This document shows positions 1-5,197 of a stretch of DNA of 8,659 nucleotides, in pieces. The stretch is from Terriglobia bacterium (GTDB lineage Bacteria > Acidobacteriota > Terriglobia > UBA7540): the NCBI GenBank assembly GCA_030049455.1, contig JASIKV010000015.1, forward strand, positions 1 to 8,659, in the 5' to 3' direction. A program made the translations under genes and the position numbers. Every line of letters starts with the position of its first letter. Position 1 is the first letter of the stretch. The notes beneath the pieces were generated by a model, which saw only the letters and a list, made by a program, of their open reading frames with translations, did not search any database and was not told the DNA's origin.

Positions 1-608
1 TTTCCATGATTCCCCTGATGTTCATCCCCATGACTTATGCCGTCTACATGGGCGTCATGGAAGCGTACATGAACGGCGTGCCCATGGCCTTCCTGAAGTT
101 CAGCCGCGCCGACGAAAAGGAAGCGGACTTCCTGGGATTGCAATACATGTACAAGGCGGGTTATGACCCCAACGCCTTCGTGGGCTTCTTCGGCAAGGTG
201 ATGGATGAGGAGCGCCGCCAACCGGGCAACATGGCCAAAGTTTTTGCCGACCATCCACCCACACCTGACCGCATTATCGCCGCCGAAGAAGAGATTCAGA
301 AAATTCTGCCCAAGAAGCCGGAATACCTAGTTTCCACTTCAGAATTTGATGACATGAAGGCGCGCCTTGAGACCGTGATTTCCCAACGCAAGCGGCAGAA
401 GGACACGGACAGCGGCCCGACGCTCCGCAAGCGCGAACCGAAGAACACTGATGGCACATCCACAGCGCAAAGCGGCCAGCAAGGGTCCTCATCCTCTGAT
501 GACGATTCGCCGCCCGTATTGAAGCGCCGTGACTCCTCCGGCGATCCCAGCAACCCGAACAACCCCAATAACAGCCCCAATAATCCCAATAATCCCAACA
601 ACAACTAA
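1..608 (+). CDS. M48 family metallopeptidase, C-terminal part (5' end outside window)
   Basis: This is the C-terminal part of a zinc-dependent M48 peptidase. The reading frame is open to the left edge (codon boundary at base 3), so the first Met at base 6 is probably internal and the HExxH helix lies upstream, outside the window. Numbering from that Met, residues 33-41 read SRADEKEAD, the family's SRxxExxAD motif in which Glu37 is the third zinc ligand. Residues 82-89 (DHPPTPDR) match the HPPxxxR motif that follows in BepA/LoiP-like members. Residues 1-30 are hydrophobic and Met-rich. After about residue 120 the protein becomes charged and low-complexity, ending in Asn-Pro repeats (PNNPNN) from about residue 181. 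Such peptidases usually work in envelope quality control; that role is inferred from the family. It is followed by a hairpin terminator, so it is probably the last gene of its transcript. Confidence 0.85.
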   Translation, partial: SMIPLMFIPMTYAVYMGVMEAYMNGVPMAFLKFSRADEKEADFLGLQYMYKAGYDPNAFVGFFGKVMDEERRQPGNMAKVFADHPPTPDRIIAAEEEIQKILPKKPEYLVSTSEFDDMKARLETVISQRKRQKDTDSGPTLRKREPKNTDGTSTAQSGQQGSSSSDDDSPPVLKRRDSSGDPSNPNNPNNSPNNPNNPNNN

Positions 609-635
609 GGGGTGGAAAAAATACTGATAAAGAAC

Positions 636-669
636 AAAAGCGCCCGGTTTCCGGGCGCTTTTGCTTTTT
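636..669. terminator. Rho-independent terminator, likely bidirectional
   Basis: A perfect 12-bp stem (636-647 with 651-662, AAAAGCGCCCGG / CCGGGCGCTTTT) with a three-base TTT loop is followed by GCTTTTT. It lies 27 bases after the peptidase stop. The A-rich left arm gives a T-tract on the other strand too, so it could also end the oppositely oriented DUF507 transcript, whose last stop is at 805. Bases 670-804 between it and that stop show nothing else I can name. Confidence 0.85.
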
Positions 670-804
670 GCGAAAACACTTTTTGGCATCGCTCTGGGGG
701 CCATGCGCGCCGACAAGATCTCCGCACCCGTCGGCCCATGGACAGGATCCCCGCCCTGCAAAGGCAACAACGAAACAAGAGAGTTCAGGGAAAATGGTCC
801 CGAA

Positions 805-1104
805 TCAGGACCTGGTGGGGGCGGTGAAAACCACGCCCAGCTTTCGCAGTTCGTCGTTATAATACTTGCGGTGGAGAATGTCCCACTCTCCGCTGCCTTC
901 CGGGATGGTGCGCTTCTGTGAGGCGATGCGGGCTTTTACAATTTCGTCGATCTTCTCTTCTTCGTGCATGAGATCGGTGAGAATCTTGACGACTTCCTGC
1001 CGAATCGTGTTGGGTTCCTCAAAGATTTCGACTTCGTCCAGTGCCTCAATAGCCCCCATGACGCGGTGGGAGACCTGGACGATCTTCTCGTGGCTCAATT
1101 TCAT
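805..1104 (-). CDS. DUF507 family protein (C-half type)
   Basis: A 99-residue cytoplasmic protein of the DUF507 family, function unknown. It starts MKLSHEKI, is strongly charged and helical in the middle (HEEEKIDEIVKARI), and carries the family's conserved end IPEGSGEWDILHRKYY near residues 68-83. It has no signal peptide or membrane segment. It begins 20 bases after the stop of another DUF507 gene, with a GGAG about 13 bases before the ATG, so the two are almost certainly one operon. I recall that in some phyla (for example Aquificae) DUF507 proteins are about 180 residues with two such halves; this gene matches the second half and its neighbour the first. That suggests the two proteins act together, which is inference. 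The last residues (VVFTAPTRS) look unconserved. Confidence 0.85.
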   Translation of the reverse strand: MKLSHEKIVQVSHRVMGAIEALDEVEIFEEPNTIRQEVVKILTDLMHEEEKIDEIVKARIASQKRTIPEGSGEWDILHRKYYNDELRKLGVVFTAPTRS

Positions 1105-1124
1105 TGCTTCGAGACTTTCTCCAA

Positions 1125-1403
1125 TCAGAGGATGATCTTGCGCTCGCGCACAAGCTGTTTTTTTACTGCCTTAAAGGCTTCCTCAAAAGTGGCGCCCAAT
1201 TCTTTCATTTCATTGCCGTGTTTTTCGAGGATTTTTCTAACTTCATCATTAATACGGTCCTCGACACTGAGTTCGTCGGATATCACCTCGAACATAACTT
1301 CGCCCACGTATTCCGGCTGGTCGTATTGAATGAGTCCGGCCTGGGTGAGCCGCTTCAAGACCTGTTTGGCCATGTAGGCCACGTACTCACGGGGAAACTG
1401 CAT
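1125..1403 (-). CDS. DUF507 family protein (N-half type)
   Basis: A 92-residue protein, first gene of the DUF507 pair. It shows the family pattern MxFPREYVAYMAKQV at the N-terminus, LSVEDRINDEVRKILEKH in the middle (about residues 46-63) and the characteristic end KKQLVRERKIIL. It is soluble and probably helical; no biochemical role is known to me. The ATG at 1403 is preferred because the frame upstream of it has no ATG, GTG or TTG back to an apparent promoter at 1444-1471, which would give a leader of roughly 35 bases. No strong Shine-Dalgarno is evident; the nearest purine run, AAGGAAGAG, lies about 13 bases upstream. The next DUF507 gene follows after 20 bases. Confidence 0.85.
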   Translation of the reverse strand: MQFPREYVAYMAKQVLKRLTQAGLIQYDQPEYVGEVMFEVISDELSVEDRINDEVRKILEKHGNEMKELGATFEEAFKAVKKQLVRERKIIL

Positions 1404-1422
1404 AGCTGGGTCTGTCTCTTCC

Positions 1423-1451
1423 TTGACGATCTCCGAGCGGTAGTGTATATT
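1423..1451 (+). promoter_or_regulatory. Sigma-70-type promoter of the tRNA-Val/tRNA-Asp transcript
   Basis: TTGACG (1423-1428), a 17-base spacer and TATATT (1446-1451) form a near-consensus promoter reading towards the tRNA pair. Transcription would start near 1458, giving a leader of about 70 bases before tRNA-Val that contains a short GC-rich inverted repeat around 1480-1492. The start point is inferred from spacing only. Confidence 0.6.
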
Positions 1452-1471
1452 CCCTAGACGGAAACTGTCAA
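1444..1471 (-). promoter_or_regulatory. Sigma-70-type promoter of the DUF507 operon
   Basis: On the minus strand a consensus -35 box TTGACA (1466-1471) is separated by 16 bases from TATACA (1444-1449). It points into the DUF507 pair, with the start codon about 40 bases beyond the -10 box. Its -10 box overlaps that of a plus-strand promoter, so both cannot be occupied at once. Confidence 0.6.
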
Positions 1472-1527
1472 GGTCCGCGTGCCGGGGCCGGCAACTTCGC
1501 GCCCCGTTCGAACGACGAACGACGACC

Positions 1528-1604
1528 GGGCGGTTAGCTCAGCTGGTCAGAGCGTCTGCCTTACAAGCAGAAGGTCATCCGTTCGAGCCGGATACCGCCC
1601 ACCA
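1528..1604 (+). tRNA. tRNA-Val (anticodon UAC)
   Basis: A complete cloverleaf: acceptor stem GGGCGGT (1528-1534) with ACCGCCC (1594-1600), anticodon stem TCTGC/GCAGA (1555-1559, 1567-1571) with loop CTTACAA and anticodon TAC at 1562-1564, and T stem ATCCG/CGGAT around TTCGAGC. The discriminator A and the CCA end (1602-1604) are encoded. It is followed 83 bases later by tRNA-Asp, probably on the same transcript. Confidence 0.97.
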
Positions 1605-1687
1605 CGAAGGCAGTGGTTAAGGTTAAGTCGAGAATCGGGGCCAAGCTGGTGACCACTTGCCGCCTGCCGCTCGCAGCAGTTTTCCCC

Positions 1688-1764
1688 GGGGACGTAGTTC
1701 AGCTGGTTAGAACGCATGCCTGTCACGCATGAGGTCGCGGGTTCGAGTCCCGTCGTCCCCGCCA
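1688..1764 (+). tRNA. tRNA-Asp (anticodon GUC); likely integration site
   Basis: Acceptor stem GGGGACG (1688-1694) pairs with CGTCCCC (1754-1760). The anticodon stem CATGC/GCATG encloses CTGTCAC, with anticodon GTC at 1722-1724; discriminator G and CCA are encoded. The tyrosine integrase gene ends only 85 bases beyond its 3' end and reads towards it, the classic layout of an element inserted at a tRNA 3' end. The second copy of the tRNA end that should mark the far border was not found in this window. Confidence 0.97.
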
Positions 1765-1823
1765 GCTAAATCCTTCAAATGCAACCTATTGCTATTTTTC
1801 ATATCCGTGGAAAACGTCACAAG

Positions 1824-1844
1824 TGTTCCAAAACTGTTCCAAAA
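1824..1844. repeat. Direct repeat TGTTCCAAAA x2, candidate integrase arm sites
   Basis: Two identical 10-base copies of TGTTCCAAAA (1824-1833 and 1835-1844) lie one base apart, giving an 11-base period, close to one helical turn. They sit between the tRNA-Asp 3' end and the integrase stop codon, where arm-type binding sites of tyrosine recombinases are often found. The binding role is inferred. Confidence 0.4.
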
Positions 1845-1849
1845 GTCGG

Positions 1850-3013
1850 CTAATTGGGCCGGAGTGGTCCGGAAGTGCTACCGTGCTCGTTGGCAGTACG
1901 GTCCAATCTGGCCAGCGATTCGCGCATCATGAGAAGCTTTGCCTGGCTATACCTCTTGAATACCTTGGCGTCTCCCTGGCGCAGCATCTGCGTCACAAAG
2001 TGGTCGGCAACTCCACCAGCACTGAGTCGGGTAGCAAAAGTGTGGCGGAGGTGGTAGAGCGGGAAATATGGAACCTCGGCTCGCTTCAGAGTGGCGGTCC
2101 AAATTTTCCTCTGCGAAGTCAGATGGGGTTTTGAAGATGGTTTTCTGATCGAGGGGAACACATATTCTTCCGTCCTAGGAGTGGAGTCAATCTGCGATTT
2201 GAATGCTTGCCCCGCAAGCTCAGTTAACGGCATATCTCCGATTCCGTTCGAAGTCTTGGAGTCGGCTATGTGTACGACACAGTTTTCGAGGTCGACTTGG
2301 GATTTTCTAAGGGGCAGCAGTTCCTTGTACGGACGAAGCCCTGTCTCCACAAGGATTACGATCGCGTTCTTCAAGTAACTGGGAGCGTGGAATTCAATCC
2401 GCGTCTGCTCACTAGCCGACATGTAGTGCGGCTTGCGGGTCGACTGGCTAACCGAGACTGGAAACTCGACGGCGTTGCAAGGGTTGATTCCCAGCCGTTT
2501 CTGCTTTACAGCGACGTTTAGAATTCGTGTCAAAATGCAAAACTCCTGGTGGACAGGTGCTGGTTTGAGCTTGCCGAGTTGGCGGATTCCCAGCTCCGTC
2601 TTCACGCATCTTCGTGAATCGAGCCGGGACGATAGGTAGTCTTCGATGGCCTCGGGCGTGACGTCGCCTAGCAAAACGTTCCCGAAGACGGGTCGAAGGT
2701 GTTTCAGTGCATTCAGGTTTTGTGCATGAGTGTTCTCCGCTCTGAACGGTGGTTTCGACCTCCTCTCAAGGAACCAGTCGGCCCACTCACTAAAGGTGAG
2801 CTTCTTACTCGACAGGAGGGTGGATAGGCTGCCGTCGTCCCTGGCGTCGAGCCGTCCCCGCAAAAATCGTTCCGCTTCTTGCCGGTCCTTCGTTTCGCCG
2901 GATTCCTTGATAATCTGACCGTCGCGGTTGCGGTATCGGATCCACCAGAACGTAGATTTCGGTCGCCGAAAAATCGCTCCTTCCATCTTGCGTGGTCTGC
3001 CACTTCTACTCAT
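1850..3013 (-). CDS. Tyrosine recombinase/integrase of an integrated element
   Basis: A site-specific recombinase that would integrate and excise the element at the neighbouring tRNA-Asp. Numbering from the upstream in-frame ATG at 3025 (391 residues): residues 15-70 form an Arm/AP2-like N-terminal domain (WWIRYRNRDG), about 75-185 the core-binding domain (FSEWADWFLERR) and about 200-375 the catalytic domain. Visible catalytic residues are Arg231 (TGLRP), Lys257 (DSKTSNG), Arg327 (YHLRHTF) and the nucleophile Tyr359 (KRYSQ). The HxxR histidine position is Tyr324, and the second His/Trp position reads Gln350 (LRQGD); both variants occur, as I recall, in related recombinases. I prefer the ATG at 3013 (387 residues, MSRSGRPRK), because GGAGG sits five bases before it while the ATG at 3025 has no ribosome site. 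That start overlaps the excisionase stop in ATGAGTAG, indicating translational coupling. The frame is intact. Confidence 0.92.
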   Translation of the reverse strand: MSRSGRPRKMEGAIFRRPKSTFWWIRYRNRDGQIIKESGETKDRQEAERFLRGRLDARDDGSLSTLLSSKKLTFSEWADWFLERRSKPPFRAENTHAQNLNALKHLRPVFGNVLLGDVTPEAIEDYLSSRLDSRRCVKTELGIRQLGKLKPAPVHQEFCILTRILNVAVKQKRLGINPCNAVEFPVSVSQSTRKPHYMSASEQTRIEFHAPSYLKNAIVILVETGLRPYKELLPLRKSQVDLENCVVHIADSKTSNGIGDMPLTELAGQAFKSQIDSTPRTEEYVFPSIRKPSSKPHLTSQRKIWTATLKRAEVPYFPLYHLRHTFATRLSAGGVADHFVTQMLRQGDAKVFKRYSQAKLLMMRESLARLDRTANEHGSTSGPLRPN

Positions 3014-3257
3014 TGATTCCTCCATTCACAATGAACTGGCGCCGCCACTTTTCAAGTTCAGAAAGGCTGAATCGAATCGCGCGGCCCATCATTCGGAAAT
3101 GGGGAATCTGCTTTCGCTCAACGTAAGCATACACCAGCGAAGGACTGACACCAAGAAACCGTGCTGCTGTTCTTACATCGACGGGCACTTCGAGGCCATG
3201 AATCTCATATTGGTGAGTCGGTTGTTGCTCCGTCGAATTTTTCTGGGTAGCGTTCAT
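3006..3257 (-). CDS. Excisionase-type helix-turn-helix DNA-binding protein
   Basis: An 83-residue protein with one MerR/HTH_17-type winged helix domain at about residues 24-72: VDVRTAARFLGVSPSLVYAY (recognition helix), VERKQIPHFRMMGRAIRF (wing) and SLSELEKW (closing helix). Such proteins serve as excisionases or directionality factors of integrated elements. Its position immediately upstream of, and overlapping, the integrase supports that role. The start ATG at 3257 has AGGAG eight bases upstream. It may also repress the int promoter; no operator was identified. The DNA immediately upstream is a truncated trbE, so the original promoter of this pair may have been altered by the deletion. Confidence 0.85.
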   Translation of the reverse strand: MNATQKNSTEQQPTHQYEIHGLEVPVDVRTAARFLGVSPSLVYAYVERKQIPHFRMMGRAIRFSLSELEKWRRQFIVNGGINE

Positions 3258-3298
3258 GAATGTGACTCCTATGAAATCGAAAACCCAAAGTTGCGCTA

Positions 3299-3397
3299 GG
3301 TCAGGAACACCTAATCAATGATCCTGAAAAAGTTGATCTGCTCGTTGAATGAGCCCGCTTCGTCGTACGAATTGTTGACGTGTTCCAGTCTGAACAT
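3299..3397 (-). pseudogene. trbE: TrbE/VirB4 conjugation ATPase, N-terminal remnant
   Basis: Starting at the ATG at 3397, 28 codons read MFRLEHVNNSYDEAG, then SFNEQINFFRIID, then a TAG stop (3311-3313), then VFLT and a second TAG. From my memory of the family, VirB4/TrbE proteins of related bacteria begin MF+L--V--SY-E-GSF---IN--GFID-x-VFLTKSGDLG, so the reading frame continues homologously through the first TAG and breaks off after FLT, before KSGDLG. The gene normally encodes about 800 residues and powers pilus assembly. It is in the expected order, 31 bases after trbD. The break at about 3298 is the left end of a deletion that brought the excisionase region next to it. It is too short to code for anything functional. 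Confidence 0.65.
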
Positions 3398-4008
3398 CCG
3401 TGAGCCTCTATGCCGTGACAGGTGCCAACTACATCGGGTCGCATCGCATTCGCGTCCGGCATGAGTTCAACACGAAACCGAACATGTGCGGATCTTCTTT
3501 GGTGGCGCAGCCGACGAGGACAGAAAGCAAGAGAAACATGTGAACGCCACCGAATAGCGTTTTGAGGAGATTGAAAACACTGGCTCCCATCACGAGGGCA
3601 AAGAAGAACAATTTTCTCTCGCCCCAGAGGATGGTGAGCGGGCGATTGAGCGAGCGGAACTCTGGATTGGTTCGACTCTGCGCCATGATATGTTGACGGA
3701 AAGAGCCATGCCATGAAGTTCACCGCGCCGATTGCCATTCCGACGCCGAAAATGATCCGGGCCATCGTGCGTTTCGCACAGCCTTCACCGAAGGCGAACA
3801 TGAGCCCGCCAACAACGATGGCCACAAGGGCGAGGCCGGTGGCGAATTTCCCGGTGAACGCGGTTTGCAATACCTGCGCTTCGTTGAGCCAGGGAGATGA
3901 GCCGCTTTGGGCGAAGACATCTTCGGCAAGTAACATGCAAGTTGCGAAAAAAAAGGCGCCGATGCGAACGAGCTTGGTGCGCGGGCGCGGCACGCGTAAT
4001 TTATTCAT
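3301..4008 (-). CDS. trbC: TrbC/VirB2-like pilin with lost stop codon
   Basis: The major pilin subunit of a conjugative type IV secretion system. Residues 1-33 are a signal peptide: basic VPRPRTKLVR, hydrophobic IGAFFFATCMLLA, cleavage site VFA-QSG. Two membrane helices follow, about 55-75 (FATGLALVAIVVGGLMFAFGE) separated from 83-103 (ARIIFGVGMAIGAVNFMAWLF) by a short positively charged loop, the standard VirB2/TrbC hairpin. The family-like part ends at Pro104. The frame then runs on for 131 more residues that do not resemble any protein and overlap trbD and the trbE remnant in another frame. Codon 105 is TCA, one base change from TAA or TGA, so the simplest reading is a stop-loss mutation. 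AAAGGAG nine bases before the ATG is a strong ribosome site. No trbB is visible upstream. A functional product is unlikely. Confidence 0.7.
   Translation of the reverse strand: MNKLRVPRPRTKLVRIGAFFFATCMLLAEDVFAQSGSSPWLNEAQVLQTAFTGKFATGLALVAIVVGGLMFAFGEGCAKRTMARIIFGVGMAIGAVNFMAWLFPSTYHGAESNQSRVPLAQSPAHHPLGREKIVLLCPRDGSQCFQSPQNAIRWRSHVSLAFCPRRLRHQRRSAHVRFRVELMPDANAMRPDVVGTCHGIEAHGCSDWNTSTIRTTKRAHSTSRSTFSGSLIRCS
3429..3686 (-). CDS. trbD: TrbD/VirB3-like conjugal transfer protein
   Basis: An 85-residue inner-membrane component of a type IV secretion system. It begins MAQSRTNPEFRSLNRPLTIL, matching the RxLNRP--I-G-ER entry of TrbD/VirB3. It has a hydrophobic segment at about residues 27-61 (FFFALVMGAS and FLLLSVLVGCA), enough for one or two membrane helices, and ends DPHMFGFVLNS...RCDPM, the usual DP---------R-R-DP close. 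The length is normal, so this gene appears whole. No good ribosome site precedes the ATG; translation was probably coupled to the trbC stop, which is now lost, so expression is doubtful. It follows trbC and precedes the trbE remnant. Confidence 0.7.
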   Translation of the reverse strand: MAQSRTNPEFRSLNRPLTILWGERKLFFFALVMGASVFNLLKTLFGGVHMFLLLSVLVGCATKEDPHMFGFVLNSCRTRMRCDPM

Positions 4009-4153
4009 TTCTTACGACTCCTTTCACACTTCGAGATGTGCGAGGGATGGGCGAGGAGTGCCCGGACCAGGGGCCAAGCACTCAGTCACCGCGGTCTCGA
4101 TATTTGCCCCTCTACTGTCCTAAGGAACGTCGAGAAGGCAAAAACGGAGAAAG

Positions 4154-4180
4154 ATTGGCAAAAATATTTTTTGAACCAAT
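4154..4180. repeat. AT-rich imperfect palindrome upstream of trbC
   Basis: ATTGG at 4154-4158 and CCAAT at 4176-4180 flank an AAAATATTTT core (4161-4170). It sits about 150 bases upstream of the trbC start. It could be an operator or a recombination site; nothing in the sequence decides which. Confidence 0.35.
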
Positions 4181-4777
4181 GTAGGAGACTAAAAAGCGAG
4201 CATGCGTGAAGACTGTAGGATGGGAAGGGTCTGATCCCTCGTTGCAGGAAGTTGATATCGATGTGCAGCAGGTAGCACTGGAACCAATGCTGAAGCCTCC
4301 GTACAGGGCCACCGTTGACTTCTACATGATCCGATATACGCCTGTCGATCACTTGCTCTTAAGAAGACCCCATGCACGGCCACCTCCGTCATTATGTTTC
4401 GAACCACCCCCCCACACGATTGATTCCGATTAACCTGTTGGAGCTGACCATCACTTGCTTTCGTGAGGATGAGGCTTTCAAGTGAATTTCCATACAGGAG
4501 GATCCGTATCGACACCTCTGATACCGCCACCGCCCTTGCCGCCTCGGAAATGGATCGTGAACGCGCGTTTGCGTCAGAAGATCTTCAGGGATTTGAACTG
4601 ATGTGTTGTCTATGCCAACGGTGGAAACTTCCCTTACTTCATTAACGAAGGTTTGAGACGTGTCTTTGATCAAGACATCGGGTCATGTTGCTAAGACTGC
4701 GCTTGACTCCATTGCTTGATGTGTACATGTCCATGCTGCGTCCTGGGCGCCTTTGCCGAACCAACTTCAGTCAAGAT

Positions 4778-4870
4778 CGCTGCTTCGCAGCGGCGGTGGG
4801 ACTGGTCCGAAAGAACCGGACCCTGACAACCCACCCCTCGCAAGGGTGATGCCCAGTACCGGCGGTACCG
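4778..4870. other. Run of hairpins, candidate structured RNA
   Basis: In order: CGCTGC-TTC-GCAGCG (4778-4792); a two-step stem with outer GGTGGG/CCCACC (4795-4800 with 4830-4835) and inner GGTCCG/CGGACC (4804-4809 with 4817-4822) around a seven-base loop; CCCT-CGCA-AGGG (4835-4846); and a self-complementary stretch around ACCGGCGGTACCGGT ending near 4870. Both strands would fold similarly, so direction is undecided. No known RNA family is recognised, and no promoter or T-tract was found beside it. Confidence 0.3.
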
Positions 4871-4923
4871 GTCAGTACCTGTTCAAGAATAAGGAGTTAC
4901 GAAGAGAAAAAATGGGGCGTTCC

Positions 4924-5019
4924 CAAATGCGATCAAAACATCGCGTTTGCGACCAGACGAGCCGCAAGCCCTTGAGCCCACGGTACATCGCATTTGCGAC
5001 CGCACGATCGCAAACGTGA
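4924..5019. repeat. Interlaced inverted repeats with TCGC-N4-GCGA units
   Basis: CAAATGCGAT (4924-4933) is the exact reverse complement of ATCGCATTTG (4987-4996), and CGTTTGCGA (4944-4952) of TCGCAAACG (5008-5016); the four arms alternate in A-B-A'-B' order. Three sites are also small palindromes by themselves: TCGC-N4-GCGA at 4941-4952 and 4988-4999, and a weaker TCGC-N4-GTGA at 5008-5019. The 17-base units at 4938-4954 and 4985-5001 are direct repeats with one mismatch. Confidence 0.5.
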
Positions 5020-5026
5020 CCCTATC

Positions 5027-5067
5027 AAGGGGTGACGTGTCACCCTTACAGCCGGTGCGCAGCACCG
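5027..5067. repeat. Two adjacent GC-rich hairpins
   Basis: AAGGGGTGAC/GTCACCCTT (5027-5036 with 5039-5047, one bulged G, two-base loop) is followed by CGGTGC-GCA-GCACCG (5053-5067). They lie 130-170 bases downstream of the lipoprotein stop on its transcript side. Without a T-tract they are poor terminators; they could be a 3' processing or REP-like structure. Confidence 0.4.
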
Positions 5068-5197
5068 CCTTCCCTCGCAACTCGCACACGTCCCATTTAC
5101 AGCGGCAACTCGAATAGGCCGCACAGCTCAGGTGTTTCAGCGGGCTACACAACAAATTGTGGCCAGCTGGGATCGTGGGCGGCCCATTCCCCAGACA

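Larger units (their letters stand above)
4009..5197. other. 1.2 kb without a recognisable gene
   Basis: I find no frame here with family motifs, a ribosome site or coherent codon use; the short open frames of 60-113 codons look like chance frames. The expected trbB ATPase upstream of trbC is absent. What the stretch does hold is an AT-rich palindrome (4154-4180), a row of hairpins (4778-4870), interlaced inverted repeats (4924-5019) and two small hairpins (5027-5067). The far border of the integrated element probably lies inside it, but no copy of the tRNA-Asp 3' end is present to place it. Confidence 0.6.

Noticed and set aside
612..921. Short plus-strand frames after the peptidase
   Set aside because: They start at or in the terminator and run antisense into DUF507, with no coding signature.
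4189..4673. Overlapping 93-113-codon minus-strand frames upstream of trbC, tested as trbB remnants
   Set aside because: No Walker A motif or other VirB11/TrbB signature is visible, and composition looks random.
4938..5019. Possible CRISPR array from repeated TCGC...GCGA units
   Set aside because: Only two 17-base units in direct orientation with a 30-base gap, plus inverted copies; no regular array and no cas genes.
4009..5197. Search for a second copy of the tRNA-Asp 3' end marking the far element border
   Set aside because: No match to GTTCGAGTCCCGTCGTCCCC or its parts was seen; a 9-base CGTCGTCCC match near 2826 inside the integrase is chance-level.
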